Positions 57,126 through 64,000 of a stretch of DNA of 64,000 nucleotides are shown in pieces (the stretch's first letter is position 1; the number at the start of each line of letters is the position of its first letter). The DNA is from Nostoc foliaceum FACHB-393 (GTDB lineage Bacteria; Cyanobacteriota; Cyanobacteriia; Cyanobacteriales; Nostocaceae), in NCBI RefSeq assembly GCF_014698505.1, contig NZ_JACJTD010000003.1, positions 186,001 through 250,000 of the forward strand, written 5' to 3'. A model generated the notes under the pieces. It did not search any database. It saw nothing but the letters and a program-made list of their open reading frames with translations, and was not told where the DNA came from. Made by a program: the position numbers and the translations under genes.

Positions 57126-57473
57126 ACAGTCGCTTTTAGTCCCGATGGGAAAATTTTGGCGACGGGTAGTGATGATAACACTATTAAATTGTGGGAGGTA
57201 AACACTGGTCAGCTAATTTGCACACTTGTAGGCCATTCTTGGTCTGTGGTGGCTGTGGCTTTTACTGCCGATGGCGAAACGCTCCTAAGTGCAAGTTGCG
57301 ACAAAACAGTTAAACTTTGGAGGGTAAGCACAGCAGAAGAGATTGTTACTCTCTCTGGTCATGTAGACTCAGTATCTGCTGTTGCTGTGAGCAAAGTTAC
57401 ACAATTAATTGCAAGCGGCAGCAGGGACAAGACTATCAAACTGTGGCAGCTTGTAGAACAGGACAATAGCTAA
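57087..57473 (+). CDS. WD40 repeat protein fragment
   Basis: 128 residues from a TTG start, three WD40 blades: ...AVAFSPDGKILATGSDDNTIKLWEV, VVAVAFTADGETLLSASCDKTVKLWRV and VSAVAVSKVTQLIASGSRDKTIKLWQL, joined by GHSWSV and GHVDSV. A propeller normally needs about seven blades, and no ATG or ribosome binding site is seen, so this is probably the 3' remnant of a larger WD-repeat gene whose preceding blade can still be read at 57000. Confidence 0.55.
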   Translation: MLATLSGNAWAVLTVAFSPDGKILATGSDDNTIKLWEVNTGQLICTLVGHSWSVVAVAFTADGETLLSASCDKTVKLWRVSTAEEIVTLSGHVDSVSAVAVSKVTQLIASGSRDKTIKLWQLVEQDNS

Positions 57474-57483
57474 TTTTGTAATA

Positions 57484-57783
57484 TCAAGCGCTACCTGTGA
57501 AGGCAACTTCTGGAAATTTCAATTGAGCTTCTGCCATTGGACGGTTTCTGCCTTCCTCTTGCCAGTAGTTAATCACTTCTGTTGCTTTATTAAGCAACTC
57601 GACACGATCCACATCAGTAATCCAATGTTTGGACTCTAATTCCTTTTTTAACTCTTCCCAGGCATCATTTCTGGGCCAAAAAAAGTACTTAGTCAAGGGA
57701 CTTGTGCCTTTGCCGACAATTTGATCGACTGCAAGAGCAACGTTTTCGTCTAACCACAGAATTTTCAAAATAAACTTGGTCAA
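57484..57783 (-). CDS. ycf65: Ribosomal protein PSRP-3 / Ycf65
   Basis: A 99-residue homologue of the plastid-specific 30S protein PSRP-3 (Ycf65): [46 protein letters not shown] and [16 protein letters not shown] are diagnostic. The start must be TTG 57783, because a TGA lies directly upstream and GGAGG is 5 nt before it. Convergent with the WD40 fragment, 10 bp apart. Confidence 0.93.
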   Translation of the reverse strand: MTKFILKILWLDENVALAVDQIVGKGTSPLTKYFFWPRNDAWEELKKELESKHWITDVDRVELLNKATEVINYWQEEGRNRPMAEAQLKFPEVAFTGSA

Positions 57784-57915
57784 TCACACCTCCGGGAATT
57801 TCCGGGCATTACTGAACTAGGATAGCGATCGCTTATTTTAACGCAATACCCTATCATATGACCAAACTGTGATTGAGAATGGTCTACCATAAGGTTTAGT
57901 CAGCGCTAAATAAAG

Positions 57916-58392
57916 ATGCTTATGACTGCTCAACTGCCCCAATCTCAAACAACATCTAGTTCAGATTTGTATGAGCAAGACTTTTACCTGTGGATTCAAA
58001 CCACGGCAGAACTGCTCAAACAAGGTCGGCTCACAGAACTGGATTTAGAGAATTTGATTGATGAAATTGAAACGATGGGCAGGAGTGAAAAGAAAGCACT
58101 GAGAAGCAACTTAGAAGTGGTGCTAATGCATCTATTGAAGTATAAATATCAAGCCAAGAAGCGCTCTGGTAGTTGGCGAGCAACAATTCGGGAGCATCGC
58201 AAACGCCTCAGACAAGCTCTAGAAGAAAGTCCTAGCCTTAAACCCTATTTTGATGAGGTTTTTGGGCTATGTTATGACGATGCTAGACTCTTGGCTGCTG
58301 ATGAAACTGAATTGCATTTGGCGACCTTCCCCGAACAATCTCCCTTCACCCCAGAGCAAGCCCTCAACCCCGATTTTTTACCTGAGCCATAA
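57916..58392 (+). CDS. DUF29 domain protein, copy 1
   Basis: A 158-residue helical protein of the DUF29 family, common in multiple copies in cyanobacteria and of unknown function. Typical segments are SDLYEQDFYLWIQTTAELLKQGRLTELDLENLIDEIETMGRSEKKAL and LLKYKYQAKKRSGSWRATIREHRKRLRQAL, then PEQALNPDFLPEP. ATG 57916 or ATG 57922 could be the start. Tandem duplicate of the next gene. Confidence 0.88.
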   Translation: MLMTAQLPQSQTTSSSDLYEQDFYLWIQTTAELLKQGRLTELDLENLIDEIETMGRSEKKALRSNLEVVLMHLLKYKYQAKKRSGSWRATIREHRKRLRQALEESPSLKPYFDEVFGLCYDDARLLAADETELHLATFPEQSPFTPEQALNPDFLPEP

Positions 58393-58454
58393 TCACACCC
58401 TGATTTAGAAGATTTTACTGTTAATTTTGAATTTTGAATTCGGAGCGAAGCAAC

Positions 58455-58925
58455 GTGACTGCCCAACTGCCCCAATCTCAAAAAACATCTGGTTCAGATT
58501 TATATGAGCAAGACTTTTACCTGTGGATTCAAACCACGGCAGAACTGCTCAAACAAGGTCGGCTCACAGAACTAGATTTAGAGAATTTAATTGAAGAAAT
58601 TGAAACGATGGGCAGAAGTGAAAAGCGGGCATTGGAGAGCAATCTGGAAGTGTTGCTGATGCATCTGCTCAAATATCAAATTCAAACTGAAAGACGCTCA
58701 AAAAGTTGGCAGTACACAATTTTAGAACACCGTAGGCGAGTCCAAAAGGCACTCAAGGAAAGTCCGAGTTTGAAACCTTACTTTGATCAAGTTTTTGACG
58801 AAAGCTATCAAACCGCTAGACGACTGGCTGTCATTGAAACTGGATTAGACATCGCTATCTTCCCAGAAAAATCTCTCTTCACGCCAGAGCAAGCCCTTGA
58901 CCCCGATTTTTTACCTGAGCCATGA
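58455..58925 (+). CDS. DUF29 domain protein, copy 2
   Basis: A 156-residue paralogue of the preceding gene; the first 55 residues are almost identical, the rest diverges (RRSKSWQYTILEHRRRVQKAL) but keeps the PEQALDPDFLPEP end. GTG 58455 is preceded by GGAG. The 62-bp spacer carries a TTGAATTCGG sequence like the junction of the 21-bp arrays. Confidence 0.87.
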   Translation: MTAQLPQSQKTSGSDLYEQDFYLWIQTTAELLKQGRLTELDLENLIEEIETMGRSEKRALESNLEVLLMHLLKYQIQTERRSKSWQYTILEHRRRVQKALKESPSLKPYFDQVFDESYQTARRLAVIETGLDIAIFPEKSLFTPEQALDPDFLPEP

Positions 58926-58965
58926 GCGCATTATGATGATGTAAAACTCTTTTGCTTCCTATTCC

Positions 58966-59769
58966 ATGACTCAACCAATTTCTGTAAAAGCGATCGTTGT
59001 TTTCGATATTGATGGCGTTGTACGCGATGTTAGCGGTTCCTATCGCCGGGCGATCGCAGATACCGTAGAATATTTTACTACCCAAGCATATCGTCCAACA
59101 CCACTGGATATTGACCAACTGAAGTCTGAAGGCGTGTGGAACAACGATTGGGAAGCATCGCAGGAATTAATTTACCGCTACTTTGAAACCCAAGGACAGA
59201 CGCGCGAACAACTGCAATTAGATTACAGTGCGATCGTTGCTTTTTTTCAATCGCGTTATCGAGGCCCTGACCCAAATAATTTTACGGGGTATATCTGTAA
59301 TGAACCCTTATTATTACAACCTAGCTATTTAGAACAACTTACCCAAGCCGGGATTGCGTGGGGATTTTTTAGCGGTGCGACTCGTGCTTCCGCCAACTAC
59401 GTGTTAGAAAAACGCCTGGGTTTGGCATCTCCAGTGTTGATTGCGATGGAAGATGCACCAGGGAAACCTGACCCTACGGGACTTTTCGCTACAGTTCGTG
59501 AGTTAGAAAATGGAATTGAGGAAAGATTAGCGATCGTGTATGTGGGAGATACGGTAGCAGATATGTATACCGTCGAGAAAGCACGGAGTCTAGATTCTGC
59601 TCACACTTGGATTGGTGTAGGAGTTTTACCCCCCCATGTGCAGGAAACAGCAGCGCGTAGTGATGCATACAGTGAGACACTAATAGCAGCAGGAGCAGCA
59701 GTAGTTTTGCATAATGTGCAGGAATTAAACCCTAGGCAGATTCAAGAATTGGTAAATTCGTTTGCTTGA
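58966..59769 (+). CDS. HAD family hydrolase (TIGR01548-like)
   Basis: A 267-residue haloacid dehalogenase-superfamily hydrolase. Motif I is FDIDGVVRD (nucleophile and acid Asp), motif II the S/T in FFSGATRAS, motif III the Lys in DAPGKPDP, motif IV VYVGDTVADM. It matches the cyanobacterial subfamily named from weak resemblance to histidine-pathway phosphatases. Substrate is unknown. Single gene. Confidence 0.87.
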   Translation: MTQPISVKAIVVFDIDGVVRDVSGSYRRAIADTVEYFTTQAYRPTPLDIDQLKSEGVWNNDWEASQELIYRYFETQGQTREQLQLDYSAIVAFFQSRYRGPDPNNFTGYICNEPLLLQPSYLEQLTQAGIAWGFFSGATRASANYVLEKRLGLASPVLIAMEDAPGKPDPTGLFATVRELENGIEERLAIVYVGDTVADMYTVEKARSLDSAHTWIGVGVLPPHVQETAARSDAYSETLIAAGAAVVLHNVQELNPRQIQELVNSFA

Positions 59770-59855
59770 TCTGTAGTCTAAGATTAATCAAGCGAGGGGT
59801 GCATGAATGACTGGCTGATAACAATCTTGCTTTAATCATTGGGAGATTAATAAAA

Positions 59856-61244
59856 ATGTCTGCACTTAAACTGCCTAATGGTCCTCAAACTCACCCTTGG
59901 GTACAGATGTATCAATGGCTGACTAATCCTTTAGAATACATCGAAGACTGTGCTAAACGTTATGGCGATATCTTCACCCTTCAGCTAGGAAAAAATATTG
60001 CTCCTCAAGTTTTCATTAGTAATCCCCAAGCGATTGGGCAGATTTTTACTACAGATCCAAAACAGTTAGACTCCGGTGAGTCAGCAGGGATTCAAGCGCC
60101 TTTATTAGGACGCCAATCACTACTGGCACTGGAAGGAAAGCCTCATCAGCGACAACGAAAGCTATTGACACCACCCTTACATGGGGAACGAATGCTAGCT
60201 TATGGTGAATTAATCTGCGACATCACTGAGCAAGTAACTAATCAGTGGCAGGTTGGAGAAACCTTTGCAGTTCTGTCATCAATGCAAGCAATTTCTTTCC
60301 AAGTAATTTTGAAAGCTGTATTTGGTCTAGAAGATGGGCCACGTTATGAGAAACTCCATGAATTCCTGATTAAAATCCTGAATCCCAAAATCCCTATTTT
60401 AAGAACAGTTCTGCTTCTTTTCCCAGCAATGCGACAGGATTTAGGAGCGTGGAGTCCCTGGGGGAAATACTTGCGTTTACGGCAGCAAATTGATCAACTT
60501 ATCTACGCCGAAATTAGCGATCGCAAAGCACAACCCGATCCATCTCGAACTGATATTCTATCTTTGATGATGGCTGCTCGTGATGAGGCGGGAGAGCCAA
60601 TGACAGATTTGGAATTACGTGATGAACTGATGACTCTATTAGTGGCAGGTCACGAAACTACTGCAACTTCCTTATCATGGGCGCTGTACTGGATTCATCA
60701 TCAGCCGCAGGTGCGGGAAAAACTGCTGCAAGAACTAGATAAGTTAGGTGAACAACCAGATGCAAATGCCATTTTCCGATTGCCTTATTTGAATGCTGTC
60801 TGTTCTGAAACCCTACGCCTTTACCCAGTAGCGGTATCGGGACTAAATCGATTGGTCAAATCACCGCTACAAATTGGGGAATACAACTTTGAGCCTGGTA
60901 CTTTGCTCATTCCCTCTATTTATTTGACCCATCATCGAGAAGATTTATATCCAGAGTCGAAGCAATTTAAGCCAGAGCGTTTTCTGGAACGGCAATTTTC
61001 TCCTTATGAGTATTTACCCTTTGGTGGCGGGAACCGTCGCTGTATTGGCATGGCATTTGCCTTGTTTGAGATGAAACTGGTGTTGGCAAAAGTGCTGTCT
61101 CACTGGGAGATGGAACTGGCTGATAGCAAACCAGTGCAGCCAGTACGTAAGGGTTTGCTATTTAGCCCAGCAGGTGGTGTGAAGATGGTGGTGAAGGGGA
61201 GACGCCAGCAAAATCAGGTAGTTCGAGAAACTAGTTTTGTTTAG
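59856..61244 (+). CDS. Cytochrome P450, CYP110-like
   Basis: A 462-residue soluble P450 monooxygenase. The oxygen-activating helix has LLVAGHETTATSLSWAL, the K helix SETLRLYPV (E-x-x-R), and the heme loop FGGGNRRCIGMAFA with the Cys ligand. The start SALKLPNGPQTHPWVQMYQWLTNPLEYIEDCAKRYGDIF is typical of CYP110, the P450 family widespread in heterocystous cyanobacteria that oxidises fatty acids, alkanes or terpenes. GGGAG precedes the ATG. The next gene begins 37 bp after its stop and is probably cotranscribed. Confidence 0.93.
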   Translation: MSALKLPNGPQTHPWVQMYQWLTNPLEYIEDCAKRYGDIFTLQLGKNIAPQVFISNPQAIGQIFTTDPKQLDSGESAGIQAPLLGRQSLLALEGKPHQRQRKLLTPPLHGERMLAYGELICDITEQVTNQWQVGETFAVLSSMQAISFQVILKAVFGLEDGPRYEKLHEFLIKILNPKIPILRTVLLLFPAMRQDLGAWSPWGKYLRLRQQIDQLIYAEISDRKAQPDPSRTDILSLMMAARDEAGEPMTDLELRDELMTLLVAGHETTATSLSWALYWIHHQPQVREKLLQELDKLGEQPDANAIFRLPYLNAVCSETLRLYPVAVSGLNRLVKSPLQIGEYNFEPGTLLIPSIYLTHHREDLYPESKQFKPERFLERQFSPYEYLPFGGGNRRCIGMAFALFEMKLVLAKVLSHWEMELADSKPVQPVRKGLLFSPAGGVKMVVKGRRQQNQVVRETSFV

Positions 61245-61281
61245 AAAGTTTGAGAATGCGATCGCCAGGGAGGCATTTACC

Positions 61282-62055
61282 ATGAAAGATGTTGCAAGTC
61301 TAGTAGATGAAATTATTACAGGAAAAGGTTATATCCTGATTCCTGAAGTGTTAAATCCAACACAGGCATTGGAAGCGCGATCGCTTGTTCTCCAACTAGC
61401 CGAGAAGGAGAAACTGCAAGGAAAAGTTTTGCTTGACGACCAAAGAGAACGAGTCTATGGCTTAGTCTACAAAGGCGAAATCTTCGAGTTGATGGTGCAG
61501 CATCCAACAGTGATTACAGTCATTGAAGCCATTTTGGGTAGTGATGTGACTCTTGGTGGTTTCTCGGCTCATATCCTCAACTCTGGTGCAACAAATATGG
61601 GGGTACACGTAGACTATCCTTATTGGACTATGAAGCCGCCATTTCCAGCTTATCCTGTAATGGAGATTCAAGTAATTTGGATGGTTGAAGATTTCACACA
61701 GGAGAATGGTGCCCCTGTTTTCGCTCCAGATAGTCAGAAGCTTTGCAGCCCACCTGACTTAGTGCAATTTTCAAAAACGGGTGAAAAGGTAACTGGCAAG
61801 GCTGGTTCTGTGGTGATTTCCCACGGTCTTTGTTGGCATGATACCTCTGTTAATTCTAGTGACCAACCAAGAGTGTCAATCCTTGGTAACTATGCTCCTA
61901 AGTATGTTCGTCCCCTTGAAAACCCGTTGCATGATATGCAGCAGGAAGTTTTAGATCGTGCCAGTCCAAAGCTTAAACAGCTACTTGGGTACGAATTTAA
62001 GTCAGCCCTTTATAAGGATGTCAAAAGAATCCGTGCCGGAAATTGGAACGACTAG
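61282..62055 (+). CDS. Phytanoyl-CoA dioxygenase family protein
   Basis: A 257-residue non-heme Fe(II)/2-oxoglutarate dioxygenase. The iron ligands are H-x-D in GVHVDYPYW and the distal His in SHGLCWHDTSVN, with Arg in QPRVSILGNY for the co-substrate. ATG 61282 follows GGGAGG; the open frame extends upstream into the P450 stop. Likely hydroxylates a lipid- or terpenoid-like molecule together with the P450. Its TAG stop lies in the left terminus of a MITE-like element. Confidence 0.88.
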   Translation: MKDVASLVDEIITGKGYILIPEVLNPTQALEARSLVLQLAEKEKLQGKVLLDDQRERVYGLVYKGEIFELMVQHPTVITVIEAILGSDVTLGGFSAHILNSGATNMGVHVDYPYWTMKPPFPAYPVMEIQVIWMVEDFTQENGAPVFAPDSQKLCSPPDLVQFSKTGEKVTGKAGSVVISHGLCWHDTSVNSSDQPRVSILGNYAPKYVRPLENPLHDMQQEVLDRASPKLKQLLGYEFKSALYKDVKRIRAGNWND

Positions 62056-62163
62056 TACCGCAAGGCGGAATTAAAAATTAAAAATTAAAAATTAAAAATG
62101 AATACAACGTAAGCGTTTCATTGATTTGGAATGGGTGGTTTATTTCCGCCGTGCTGTACTAGT
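62051..62163. mobile_element. MITE-like element, copy 2 (intact ends)
   Basis: 113 bp with 8-bp terminal inverted repeats ACTAGTAC/GTACTAGT and subterminal GGCGGAA/TTCCGCC. Inside are four ATTAAAA heptamers. It shares ends and plan with the copy after tatA (43101-43205). No coding capacity. Confidence 0.75.
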
Positions 62164-62208
62164 CAAAAAAAATGCTGAAAATCTCTTAAAAGTTGTTTTA
62201 GACATTTC

Positions 62209-63480
62209 CTAAGAAACAACAGGCTTCCCTGTAGATACGGCCTGTTCCACAATATCAATGGCTCGACTCACGCCACCGTTTCGCTGAATCGCCTCTTGTA
62301 ACCTAACTGCATTTTTTTTATAAGAATCTTCCGTCAACACCTTTTGTACAGCATTTCGCAATTTGGGAACAGTCAAGCGAGCCAGCGGCACCAATTCACC
62401 AGCACCAGCCCAAACTATACGTGCTGCTACGCCTGGCTGGTCATTAGCAATTGGTATTGCTACCATTGGTATCCCATTGTTTAGGGACTCTAAAGTAGTA
62501 TTCATACCTGCGTGGGTAATGGTGAGAGCCGCTTTTTGCAGCAATTCCAATTGGGGTGCATAACTAACAACCAGCGGATTTCCCGGCAAACTTCCCAGAG
62601 ACTCTGGAGTTGCAGAACCACCTAACGAAATCACTAGTTGGGCATCCAAATCATTACAAGCTTCGGCAATAGATTTAAAAATTCCCAATAGGCGATTTTG
62701 TAAAGTCCCCATTGAGGCGTAAATCAATGGTTGTCCGGTCAATTTTTCATAAGGAAAATCAGGAAGTTCGCGACCAGTTTGACTATGATAAGGGCCTGTG
62801 AAATGGAAGCACTGAGGCAAATTTTCCCTTGGGAATTCCAATTGTGCAGGCTGTTGACTAATCTGAGCTAGTTGAGAATAGCGATCATTAGAGGTAAGCT
62901 GTGGGGGTAATTTCCACTCTTGGCGATACTGATTGATCACCTCTGTAATGGGTTTTACGGTGCGACTCAGCAATGTATAGCCGGCTCGGTTACGTAATCG
63001 CGCCCACCAAGCTGGATTGTAGCCCCAGGTTTTAAAATAAGGAGGGACGCTCGGTTCTCGATTCAGTACCACAGCGCTGCAAACTGTAATAAAAGGAATA
63101 CCTAGAAATTCTGCAACAGAACCTCCCTCTGGTGAAACTTGATCTACTAAAAGTGCTTCCACACCTGCTTGCTTCACTGCTGACGGTGCATCTCTGAGCA
63201 TAACAGCCGCCTGATCTTTGAGGAAGTTGACGGTATATTGCAGTGCTGCGATTCCACTCAGTTTACCTAACTGAGTCATCGATTCAGCGATCGCTCCAGT
63301 GGGAAATTCAGATTCACCAACGGCTTGGAATTCTAACTCTGCCGCTAGTGTCTTGGATTTAGCATCAAGTATACCGAATAAGGTGACGCGATGACCCCGC
63401 TTTTGAAGTTCTTTACCCAAGGGGAGCATAGTGTTGAGATGACCAGTTGTTGCTGGACAGATCAGCCCAAAATGAGTCAT
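62209..63480 (-). CDS. MGT-type glycosyltransferase (GT1)
   Basis: A 423-residue UDP-sugar-dependent glycosyltransferase of the macrolide/zeaxanthin type. N-terminal acceptor domain starts with THFGLICPATTGHLNTMLPLGKELQKRGHRV; the C-terminal donor-binding domain has PLIYASMGTLQNR, the ITHAGMNTTLESLNNGIPMVAIPIANDQPGVAARI signature and then the closing helix. The sugar acceptor is unknown. It converges with the P450-dioxygenase pair and has a tandem paralogue upstream, so a role in glycosylating their product is possible. Confidence 0.9.
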   Translation of the reverse strand: MTHFGLICPATTGHLNTMLPLGKELQKRGHRVTLFGILDAKSKTLAAELEFQAVGESEFPTGAIAESMTQLGKLSGIAALQYTVNFLKDQAAVMLRDAPSAVKQAGVEALLVDQVSPEGGSVAEFLGIPFITVCSAVVLNREPSVPPYFKTWGYNPAWWARLRNRAGYTLLSRTVKPITEVINQYRQEWKLPPQLTSNDRYSQLAQISQQPAQLEFPRENLPQCFHFTGPYHSQTGRELPDFPYEKLTGQPLIYASMGTLQNRLLGIFKSIAEACNDLDAQLVISLGGSATPESLGSLPGNPLVVSYAPQLELLQKAALTITHAGMNTTLESLNNGIPMVAIPIANDQPGVAARIVWAGAGELVPLARLTVPKLRNAVQKVLTEDSYKKNAVRLQEAIQRNGGVSRAIDIVEQAVSTGKPVVS

Positions 63481-63629
63481 AGCTACTGTTTCTGTATATT
63501 TACAATGATGTATACCAGAAAACAGTTACATAGGCAAAGAAAAGAAATTTTTGCTGAGTTACAAGTGCCTACTGGATTTTTAAGAACTTATCCAAAGCTA
63601 TAACTAGACTGGGATTCTCATTATTGTGT

Positions 63630-64000
63630 TTAAGCCAAGACAGGCTTGCCAGTAGAAACAGCCTGCTCAATAATATCAGCCGCTCGACTTACCCCCCCAG
63701 CACGAAGAGTAGCTGCTTGCAATCTCAGGGCATTCTGTTTATAAGATTCTTCTGTCAACACGCGCTTAATAGCATTCTTCAATCTGGGAACATTCAGCTT
63801 TTTGAGAGTGACAAGCTCACCCACACCTGTCCAAGCGATCCGCGCTGCTACTCCTGGCTGGTCATTGGCAACTGGAATCGCCACCATTGGCACTCCTTTT
63901 TTTAAACATTCCATTGTTGTATTCATTCCCGCATGAGTAATCATGAGGGTGGCTTTTTCCAGCACTTCTAATTGAGGTGCATACTCAACTACTAAAGGAT
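63630..64000 (-). CDS. MGT-type glycosyltransferase, cut by window edge
   Basis: The C-terminal 120 residues or so of a second GT1 enzyme: EVLEKATLMITHAGMNTTMECLKKGVPMVAIPVANDQPGVAARIAW and the closing helix with SRAADIIEQAVSTGKPVLA. The frame is open to the window end, so the gene continues beyond it. It is closely similar to the gene at 62209, a tandem duplication. Confidence 0.88.
   Translation of the reverse strand, partial: PLVVEYAPQLEVLEKATLMITHAGMNTTMECLKKGVPMVAIPVANDQPGVAARIAWTGVGELVTLKKLNVPRLKNAIKRVLTEESYKQNALRLQAATLRAGGVSRAADIIEQAVSTGKPVLA

Overview
The window looks like chromosomal DNA of a heterocyst-forming, Nostoc/Anabaena-type cyanobacterium. Evidence: phycobilisome-linked petH, a complete beta-carboxysome operon with a four-repeat CcmM, NdhD4/NdhF4/CupB CO2-uptake genes, psbN/psbH, ycf65, CYP110-like P450, very frequent GCGATCGC (HIP1) sites, and the short heptamer and small dispersed repeats typical of Nostoc genomes. 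No tRNA, rRNA, CRISPR array, intact transposase or prophage was seen.

Layout. 0-3.4 kb: petH (with an internal start for the short FNR form) and homoserine dehydrogenase. 3.5-13.4 kb is an accessory, defence-flavoured stretch: two Uma2-type nuclease genes and fossil tails of others, a 21-bp tandem array, two Ser/Thr kinases (one with a hexanucleotide-encoded Ala-X tail), a UPF0175/DUF3368 toxin-antitoxin pair, and a compact AT-rich three-gene operon (DUF262 protein, DUF3696-type ATPase, unknown protein) bracketed by Uma2 C-terminal sequences. This operon is the best candidate here for an undescribed or poorly described system.

13.4-25.9 kb is a carbon-concentrating supercluster: ndhF4-ndhD4-cupB plus an MpaB-like oxygenase on the minus strand, head to head with ccmK2-ccmK1-ccmL-ccmM-ccmN-ccmO on the plus strand, followed by a CmpR/NdhR-type LysR regulator. 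The first set hydrates CO2 to bicarbonate at the thylakoid; the second builds the shell and Rubisco scaffold that uses it.

26-41 kb: MuiA-family protein, Tat-exported PhoX-like phosphatase preceded by a three-unit Pho-box-like motif, a Uma2 pseudogene, mnmE, small enzymes, a lipase-like hydrolase, a PlsC-like acyltransferase, a large unknown cyanobacterial protein, and a GH38 alpha-mannosidase gene that has absorbed several intergenic repeats in frame. 41-50 kb: psbN/psbH, tatA, pth, rpsU, slipin, folP, tpiA and a DUF697-type GTPase, with relics of Rpn/DUF4351 nucleases and two copies of a MITE-like element whose end supplies the stop codon of the gene upstream. 50-64 kb: a second 21-bp array, an MscS-type helix-repeat membrane protein, SirB1-like protein, atpB-atpC, a WD40 fragment, ycf65, twin DUF29 genes, a HAD hydrolase, and a P450-dioxygenase pair convergent with two tandem glycosyltransferases, the last cut by the window edge.
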